Below the pieces are notes generated by a model that did no database searches, had not been told where the DNA came from, and saw only the letters and a program-made list of their open reading frames with translations. Positions 46,829 through 52,823 of a stretch of DNA of 52,823 bases are shown here, piece after piece; positions within the stretch are counted from its first letter, which is position 1; every line of letters begins with the position of its first letter. The stretch is from assembly GCF_001039355.2 (NCBI RefSeq), contig NW_019773992.1:575848-628670 (forward strand), written 5' to 3'. The translations under genes were made by a program, and so were the position numbers. This stretch comes from Lingula anatina (taxonomy: Eukaryota > Brachiopoda > Lingulata > Lingulida > Lingulidae).

Positions 46829-46903
46829 AATAAAAGTTGATAGACTGATATTTTTGATAATGTGACAAGTGAGACTTCCCAAGGAAGTATACTTTACAAT
46901 AAA
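46829..46903 (+). promoter_or_regulatory. Two AATAAA polyadenylation signals after the transporter stop
   Basis: AATAAA lies at 46829-46834 and 46898-46903, 279 and 348 bases after the stop codon of the SLC22 gene. Either would give a 3' untranslated region of ordinary length. The stretch from 46551 is AT-rich and otherwise featureless. Confidence 0.6.
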
Positions 46904-47484
46904 GTTGTCATCACTATTTTCTTTTTTTTTTCTATTTTATAACAGAAAATATTATGTCCTATGTAAAAAAATATTATTTTCATTTCTGATCATCATCAAG
47001 CATTGTGTCAGGACAAGAGTAGATATTACATGGAGAAAGGTGATGGGTAATGTGTTGAAAGATATTAAAGAGACCAGACCATCAGTTTAAGACCTTTTTT
47101 GCACAATATAAATCAGGGTAACTGTATTAGTATCATCAGAGATTTTTTGTGAAATTTGTAAATATAATATGTCAGATGTTTTAAGTGTTAAGTTGCATGA
47201 ACCACTTCTGCAAGAATTTAATGATTTGATATTTCTTTTTTCTTTATTATTTTTATTATTAATATTATTATTATTATTATTATATTTATTTTGGCAATCA
47301 AATTTTAAAGCACCATAACAATTGAAAAATGGTGCTACAAAAATACCTCATTCAGTCACCGTAAACTTCTCCTGAAGTTTTCTGAGACTGTTTTGTACTT
47401 GTTGATTCTTTTCAAGGATTTTGGCCGTCACACCTTAAAATTGTCCTGTCAATTAGCCTATAGAATGTGATATAGTATTTTGTA

Positions 47485-47487
<3 letters not shown>
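46904..47487. other. AT-rich DNA after the transporter gene
   Basis: No exon or transposon terminus recognised. An imperfect (TTA)n tract lies at about 47245-47285. Confidence 0.45.

Positions 47488-47550
<63 letters not shown>
47488..47550. repeat. (AT)n run ending at an assembly N
   Basis: About 60 bases of alternating TA directly followed by N at 47551. The DNA beyond the N belongs to the duplicated region of the right end, so the join may be artificial. Confidence 0.9.
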
Positions 47551-47551
47551 N

Positions 47552-47730
47552 ACAGAGGAGGGCATCTGGTGAAAATCTTTGGTCCTGGTAGAGGGTTATG
47601 GTAAGTTATGTCTCGCACTACAGTTAACAAATAGTACATTTCATACTGTAAGTGTTATGCTTTGTTCTAGTCTTGAGGCAAACGTTTTCAAGCAATCTGT
47701 GACAATTCTACTTCCAAAACATACGACAGT
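47552..47730 (-). repeat. Duplicated block with a candidate micro-exon terminal exon (copy 2)
   Basis: Co-linear with 50629-50800 (cagaggagggcatctggtga, ctggtagagggttat, gttttcaagcaatctgtgac). Read on the minus strand it holds a taccag acceptor at 47585-47586 followed by a split codon and PKIFTRCPPL. This matches the candidate last exon at 50581-50660 (PKNFTRCPPL), but the frame runs into the N and (AT)n. Its only plausible use is as the 3' exon of the micro-exon unit(s) to its right. Confidence 0.55.
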
Positions 47731-48399
47731 CACGTCTCAATGACTGTTGATATATATTTATACAATGTAGCTTTGTGACATCGATTTCAATCTTTTGTGC
47801 CTTCTCCACTCTCTGGCTCTCGCTCTCTCTTTCTATCTCTCTAACACACGCCCACACACACGTCCCCGATAAACTGGTAAGGTCACCTGTATCAGTTGCC
47901 TATCTGATATCGATCGTGCTTACAGGAGAATCCCCTATATTCGCTGTGACTACTGTTGAACACTGGACCCCGTAACGTATTGCGAATAGCGATATCTGAC
48001 ACGCAGAGAGGCTACAATGTATTATATGGGACTGGTATGGGCGAGTTATGGAATCGAGACGCTTGCGCTCGGTCTCAATGCGCGATAACAGTTACAAGCC
48101 AGCGCTTGTAAATAACTCATACGTGGTTTACCCAACGAGAAACCGTTTTATGTTGATTTCCCTGCCGGCATGAACAACTGTTTTCTCTGTAAGTACAGGA
48201 CTGGGTGTGAAAAAAAGGCCCCACTCTGACCCCGTTAATCTTTAATTTCGTTGGCGAACGCCGGAGATGGAAATTTACGACAATTTTGTATACATATAAT
48301 TTACCCAAAATACCTTTCTAAACAAGGTAAATTTGATTTTTTTTAATCCTTTACGGTGTCACTAACGGTGTTCATGATACGTGCTCTAAGAAATCGTTG

Positions 48400-48564
48400 A
48401 TAAACAAACAATACTTTAGATGCTTTTGGTTTCAGCTATTAAACTTACTAACACATCCGTCCACAGATGTTTATGTTACGTGTGACAACGATCCGCTGAA
48501 TTTTAGCCTTTTGCCCCTCTCCATCTCAAGCACATCCGTGCACAATCTCAAACACACACGCCCC

Positions 48565-48609
<45 letters not shown>

Positions 48610-48760
48610 ACATGCACCAGTAAGTAAACAAACACATGTAGAAGCAGATAAATACAAACATGCTTATACACAGATACAGGACTACACACGCACAGGCAAG
48701 GGCATCTACATCCCAATCACACGCAGGAACGAACGATGATAGTAACCATCGACAGACACA
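48400..48760. repeat. Duplicated block (copy 1) with (AC)n
   Basis: It matches 52530-52810: catccgtccacagatgt/ttatgtta, gtgacaacgatccgctgaat, ttttgcccctctcc, then (AC)n (48569-48606), gtacatgcaccagtaagtaa, gtagaagcagataa. Conserved reading on + (CDNDPLNFSLLPLS) and on - (KRLKFSGSLS) cannot be separated by eye. On the minus strand the (TG)n ends in an AG acceptor-like site in both copies. Confidence 0.75.
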
Positions 48761-48893
48761 CGAAAACGACTGGGTAATATTTCAAGAAATGTGATCGATT
48801 TTTTAAAGTAAGATATTTCTTTAGTAGATATATCACGTAATATTCCTTTGTAAAGGAAAAAGTAATAAACATGGAATTAAAAGTTAAACATAC

Positions 48894-48930
48894 GACTTTC
48901 CATGGCGCACGCTGTCTGCCTGTCTGTCAT
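48894..48930 (-). CDS. Micro-exon family, start exon (unit 3)
   Basis: A 37-nt exon read leftward: ATG at 48930, twelve codons MTDRQTACAMES plus one base, then donor GTATGT. The bases before the ATG (cagtgtaataac) match those before the other two start exons, and exon length and phase are identical to theirs. No copy of the 57-66 or 63-nt exons lies to its left; the nearest phase-compatible partner is the block at 47552-47584. It may be an alternative first exon of unit 2 or a decayed unit. Confidence 0.5.
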
Positions 48931-49198
48931 GTTATTACACTGCTGACACAAATTTAATTCCCGGCCGAGTGAATGTTACCTCAACGTGGCGATTAAAACT
49001 GATACTATACTGCTACCTGTCTTGTACTTGTGCTTTTATAGCACCTGCTTGGACTAGACGTTGACCCCACTATTGTTAGCTGCATCTTCAATGCAGTTAA
49101 CAAATAGCAAATTTTATTTCTTATAACTCATTAACCATTGCATAAACCCAGGAGTGAAAGTCGGGTAGGTTTTTGCTGTGTTATATAGGTTATTTGGC

Positions 49199-49290
49199 CA
49201 GTGGCGGATTTAAAGGGGGGTTCAGGGGGGTACACCCCCCCCCCCCCTTCGATTTCTGGTCCCCTTTTGAAATGAGAATTTTGACTGGCA
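49199..49290 (+). mobile_element. Fragment resembling a hAT-type terminus
   Basis: cagtggcggatttaaagggg followed by G- and C-runs resembles the CAGTGGCGGAT-type ends common to non-autonomous hAT elements of many invertebrates. No second end or 8-bp duplication was located. Confidence 0.35.
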
Positions 49291-49630
49291 GAATCATAGT
49301 TTTTAACCGTACCTAATGGTACCGTTCACCATCTAAAATACCAAATTTTTTCGGGACCTTCAACGGGGCCCAAACCCTACTACAAGTGGGTATTGTGTGT
49401 GTGTGTGTGTGTGTATTTGTGCTGACATACTTCAATTTCATTACAGTTGATATTTAGTGTATTTTAACAGTGAGCCAACACCACAATCAGACGGACTTAC
49501 TGACAGACAGACAGACAAGTACACACACACAGTCAGTGAAACAGAAAATGAAAAAAATGAAAGGGGGAGAGATAGGGGAAAGTGTGCACATTCTTTGAAA
49601 ATTGAAAAAGGACAATAATTTAACACTTAC

Positions 49631-49776
49631 CGTCATCTGTCTGTGTGCCGACATCCATGGTTGCTATCAGTCTGTCATTCAATCTTGTGGGGCCTGTAGG
49701 TATAATACAACGGTATGAAAAAGTTTGTATTTTTTGTGATGAAAGACTGCTGACGACAAAAGAAAGTGTGAGAGCT

Positions 49777-49814
<38 letters not shown>

Positions 49815-50421
49815 CTATCTTGATAGGTAAACACTGGATAATGAATAAATTTATACGGGTTAACAGAAAAATATCAACACATCCATCAGAATCTATATGT
49901 TAACACATATCTACCTCCAGTCCTGGTCATATCTGTACCTACATCTCGGATTCCTGACCGTCTGGTGTTCCCTGGAAAAAAAATATTCACAAAGTGGAGT
50001 ATCTTACTCCGTCTGATATAATGCAATCAGTTTGTTCAGTTCTGGTAGTATGTGTGTGTGTGTGTGTGTGCTCCCCTTGTACGGAATTCGCAATGAGTTC
50101 ACAAGTGGGACGTGCGATTTTTTAGGCACGGGGGTGAGGGGGATAACAAAGCAAACGGCTGTTACCTGCCTCATTGTCTTAGAACCTCTCTCTCTCTCTC
50201 TCCTGTCTATATCTATTAATTTTTTTTTTTCGCGTCAAACGCGGGAGCGAATGCTCGTTTTAACGATCGACAGACACACGACAACAGTTTGGTTATATTT
50301 TTTTATAAACCGTGACCGCAGTTAACACAAAAAATTTCTTCATCATGAGAAATTTGTGAACATGGAATGTACAGTAATACATACCAGTTGCCTGGGCACC
50401 TGCTGTCTGACTGTCTACCAT
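49631..50421 (-). CDS. Micro-exon family, unit 2 (start, middle and 63-nt exons)
   Basis: Exons read leftward: 50421-50385 (37 nt, MVDSQTAGAQAT plus one base, donor GTATGT), 49971-49915 (57 nt, acceptor tttccag, NTRRSGIRDVGTDMTRTG, donor GTAGAT) and 49693-49631 (63 nt, acceptor cctacag, ending DVGTQTDD, donor GTAAGT). Every junction is phase 1, so the frame passes through without a stop. The continuation to the left is not certain; a phase-compatible exon sits at 47584. No signal peptide, membrane segment or known domain is seen. TQT is the core of dynein-light-chain-8 binding motifs, but that link is speculative. I do not recognise the family. Confidence 0.55.
49781..49814. repeat. Poly-T tract in unit 2
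   Basis: An uninterrupted T-run inserted in the intron between the 63-nt and 57-nt exons of unit 2; the corresponding intron of unit 1 lacks it (agctagtgttttaatcttga). Confidence 0.9.
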
Positions 50422-50580
50422 GTTACTACACTGCTGTCGCAAAATCCGGCTGAGTTAATGTTAAAATCGTCGCGCTTGTCTATTTTAGCGCTCGTACTGA
50501 TGTTCCACTCTAGCTCGACTCCATCGATATATACCGGTTAACAGAAGAAATTACCCATTATCAGGGCCACAGTTCGTATT

Positions 50581-52378
50581 TTATTTGTTTTTTTTTTTTC
50601 GCTGAGTCGCATTAGAGATAACGCAATACAGAGGAGGGCATCTGGTGAAATTCTTTGGCCCTGGTAGAGGGTTATAGTAAGTTATGCATCTCACTACAGT
50701 AAACAAATAGCACATTTCATTCTGTTAGTGTTATGCTGTGTTCTAGTCTTGAGACATACGTTTTCAAGCAATCTGTGACAATTCCAGTTCCAAAACGTCC
50801 CCGATAAACTGGCAAGGTTAGACTCTACTCTGCTGACAGTGTAATAACATGTGGTGAGGTGTTTACAGTGTACGAATACGTCATATTCAATGCCGACAGT
50901 ATATAGCGTTCTATTATGGAGTTCTAGGGTTCGGTGTTGAGCAAGATGGCTTAATTATTAAAATGGAAAAACGCCCGAAGAAAGGTGCTATCTTCTTACA
51001 AATGTTACTAAACATGACAAATAAGCTACCACCCCATCCCACCCACCCCCAAAAATTTCATTTCATGTAAAATATTTATAAATTAATGAACATAAATTAA
51101 AGCAAACAAAAATGCCTAAAAATGGCACTTTGGTTACTGACAGCTTTTGTTGCTTAGGTCAATAGTATGACCGAAATTTTACCAACAGTTTGGTATACGT
51201 CAAAAAACAATAATGCATGAATCACTTTCCAATAGCAGCTATAATTCAGAATACTTTAGATATTGTTAGATGATAATTAAGAATAATAAATTACATTAAC
51301 TTCCTGTTATAATTGCAATATGCCGTGTTAAGTGGTAAGACAGACAAGCAGACAAACAGTCAGTGAAACTGAAACTGAAAATAAAAAAATTAAAGGAGGA
51401 GAGATTAGGACAGTGTGCACATTTTTTTTAATTGAAAAGGGACAAAAATTTAACACTTACCGTCATCTGTCTGTGTGCCGACATCCATGGTTGCTATCAG
51501 TCTGTCATTCAATCTTGTGGGGCCTGTAGGTATAATACAACGGTGTGAAAAAGTTTGTATTTTTTGTGATGAAAGACTGCCGACGACAAAAGATAATGTG
51601 AGAGCTAGTGTTTTAATCTTGATAGGCAAACACTGGACAATGAATGAATGTATACGGTTTAAAATAAAAATATATGACCACTGCCCCATATCTACCTCCA
51701 GTCCTCGTCATATCCGATGATAATTAAGAATAATAAATTACATTAACTTCCTGTTATAATTGCAAAATGCCGTGTTAAGTGGTAAAACAGACAAGCAGAC
51801 AAACAGTCAGTGAAACTGAAACTGAAAATAAAAAAATTAAAGGAGGAGAGATTGGGACAGTGTGCACATTCTTTTTAATTGAAAAGGGACAAAAATTTAA
51901 CACTTACCGTCATCTGTCTGTGTGCCGACATCCATGGTTGCTAGTAGTCTTCCATTCAATCTTGTGGGTCCTGTAAGTATAATACAACGGTGTGAAAAAG
52001 TTCTTGTTTTTTGTGTTAGGACTGCAGACGACAAAAGATAATGTGAGAGCTAGTGTTTTAATCTTGATAGGCAAACACTGGACAATGAATGAATGTACAC
52101 GGTTTGAAATAAAAATATGTGACCACTGCCCCATATCTACCTCCAGTCCTCGTCATATCTGTACCCACATCCCTGTATGCGACGATTCCTGAGCGTCTAG
52201 GATTCTCTGAAAAAGTTATATATTATTAATCTGAATTCAATCTCTCTCTCTCTTCTTCTCTCTCTCTCTCCTCCAAAGATATATATACACACACAAGTTT
52301 TTCGACTAATTTCTAATATTGTTATCAAAAATTATTCATACCATTTCCTATGGCTCTTGCTGCTTGTTCATGTGACAT
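50581..52378 (-). CDS. Micro-exon gene, unit 1 (complete model, 102 codons)
   Basis: Five exons read leftward: 52378-52342 (37 nt, MSHEQAARAIGN plus one base), 52206-52141 (66 nt, NPRRSGIVAYRDVGTDMTRT), 51970-51908 (63 nt), 51523-51461 (63 nt, a duplicate of the previous exon, both ending DVGTQTDD) and 50660-50581 (80 nt, PKNFTRCPPL, a lysine-rich end and TAA). All splice sites are GT-AG, all internal junctions are phase 1, and the joined frame is open. AATAAA overlaps the stop (50580-50585 on the minus strand). Against unit 2, most codon differences in the second exon are synonymous (AAT/AAC, CGC/CGG, GTG/GTA, ACG/ACC), which suggests selection on the protein. The product would be small, soluble and polar with repeated DVGT motifs. 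Function unknown; the last exon is the least certain. Confidence 0.55.
50629..50820. repeat. Duplicated block (copy 1), counterpart of 47552-47730
   Basis: It shares cagaggagggcatctggtga, ctggtagagggttat, cacatttcat, gttttcaagcaatctgtgac and gtccccgataaactgg with 47552-47730 and about 47861-47885. Its left part overlaps the candidate last exon of unit 1. Confidence 0.85.
50821..51268. other. Non-coding DNA inside micro-exon unit 1
   Basis: Lies in the intron between the second 63-nt exon and the candidate last exon. AT-rich, with no further exon of the family seen. Confidence 0.4.
51269..52160. repeat. 447-bp tandem duplication containing the 63-nt exon
   Basis: gatgataattaagaataata starts at 51269 and 51716, an offset of 447. 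The two units (51269-51715, 51716-52160) are nearly identical, and each contains one 63-nt exon with its splice sites. The junction at 51688-51715 carries a truncated copy of the 66-nt exon's donor side (atctacctccagtcctcgtc), which shows where the duplication broke. Confidence 0.93.
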
Positions 52379-52529
52379 GTTATTAAACACTGTAAACATC
52401 AGTGCTTTGAGCAGTTATAGGGGGGCATTTTATTTAGCGATAGGCCTATCTCACAGCGGTTACAGTGTATTGTATGGGGAATGTTTAGGCTGGAAACGAG
52501 ACGCTTGCGCTGGGTCGATACTTTAAAAG

Positions 52530-52676
52530 CTCGTTGTTTGAGTTTTTAACCTTAACGACTCAGCCGTCCACATATGTATATGTTACTTGTGACAACGACC
52601 CGCTGAATTTTAGCCTTTTGCCCCTCTCCCTCTCAAGCATATCCGTGCACATTCTAGAACACACACGCGCACCCGT

Positions 52677-52719
<43 letters not shown>

Positions 52720-52810
52720 CTGTACGTACATGTACCAGTAAGTAAAAAAAACACAGGTAGAAGCAGATAAAAACAAACTTGCTTTTACACTGATACAGGA
52801 GTAGCCTACT
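52530..52810. repeat. Duplicated block (copy 2) with (AC)n
   Basis: Counterpart of 48400-48760. The (AC)n lies at 52676-52715. On the minus strand a tgtgttctag acceptor-like site precedes tgtgcacggatatgcttgag, as in copy 1. It may be the 3' part of a further unit beyond the window's right edge. Confidence 0.75.
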
Positions 52811-52823
52811 GACCCCTCCCCCC

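Noticed and set aside
48471-48716. Cys-Val repeat protein on the minus strand
   Set aside because: Translation of (TG)n; the same happens at 52560-52754.
1-52823. tRNA or rRNA genes
   Set aside because: No cloverleaf-like segment with A and B boxes or rRNA core sequence was recognised by eye; a dedicated scan was not possible.

Overview
This is a piece of eukaryotic, almost certainly marine-invertebrate, nuclear DNA. Every multi-exon gene uses GT-AG introns with matching phases. The background is AT-rich, full of simple repeats and crowded with transposable-element remnants. Long tandem-repeat-bearing interspersed elements, a short-intron patched-domain gene and GPI-type Ly6 paralogues fit a lophotrochozoan, perhaps a mollusc, but the sequence alone does not exclude a hemichordate or cephalochordate. 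There is nothing prokaryotic here, and I saw no tRNA or rRNA gene. Two runs of N (26375-26815 and 39855-39965) and five single Ns (15830, 16887, 33159, 36191, 47551) mark assembly joins.

Repeat-rich left third (1-16.9 kb). At least three copies of one interspersed family are present. Its parts are an inner tandem array (nine 161-bp units at 4561-6009 in one copy, four ~146-bp units at 7876-8410 in another), a GC-rich (CGACGG)n tract, a 14+2+14 bp palindrome and a terminal hairpin. It recalls Helitron/pearl-like non-autonomous elements. A 5'-truncated RTE-type LINE (about 9.18-11.43 kb) is broken by frameshifts. A decayed Ty3/gypsy-like element (about 12.95-16.88 kb) is interrupted inside pol by an 1863-bp element with an 8-bp target duplication. 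That element is itself interrupted by a 633-bp element with a TAA target duplication, giving a readable three-level nest. Short inverted-repeat elements flanked by TAA recur at 12.5, 17.3, 28.9 and 33.8 kb.

Gene-bearing part (20.9-46.6 kb). A complete five-exon patched-domain (PTCHD-type, 12-TM RND fold, 947 aa) gene lies on the + strand (20983-25942). Four terminal exons of Ly6/uPAR-like GPI-anchored proteins follow on the - strand at 28.1, 30.1, 31.8 and 34.3 kb. Then come seven exons of a cadherin-repeat protein on the - strand (36327-39787, incomplete at both ends) and nine exons of an SLC22-type organic cation transporter on the + strand (41696-46550, lacking only its first exon). Introns of the transporter contain decayed copies of its own splice-site/exon edges.

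Right end (47.5-52.8 kb). A segmentally duplicated region carries, on the - strand, a family of tiny exons: three 37-nt start exons, two 57-66 nt exons, three 63-nt exons and a candidate terminal exon. All have canonical splice sites and all internal junctions are in phase 1. One copy assembles into an uninterrupted 102-codon reading frame (52378 down to 50581). I recognise no known family, so this micro-exon gene cluster is the best candidate for something undescribed.
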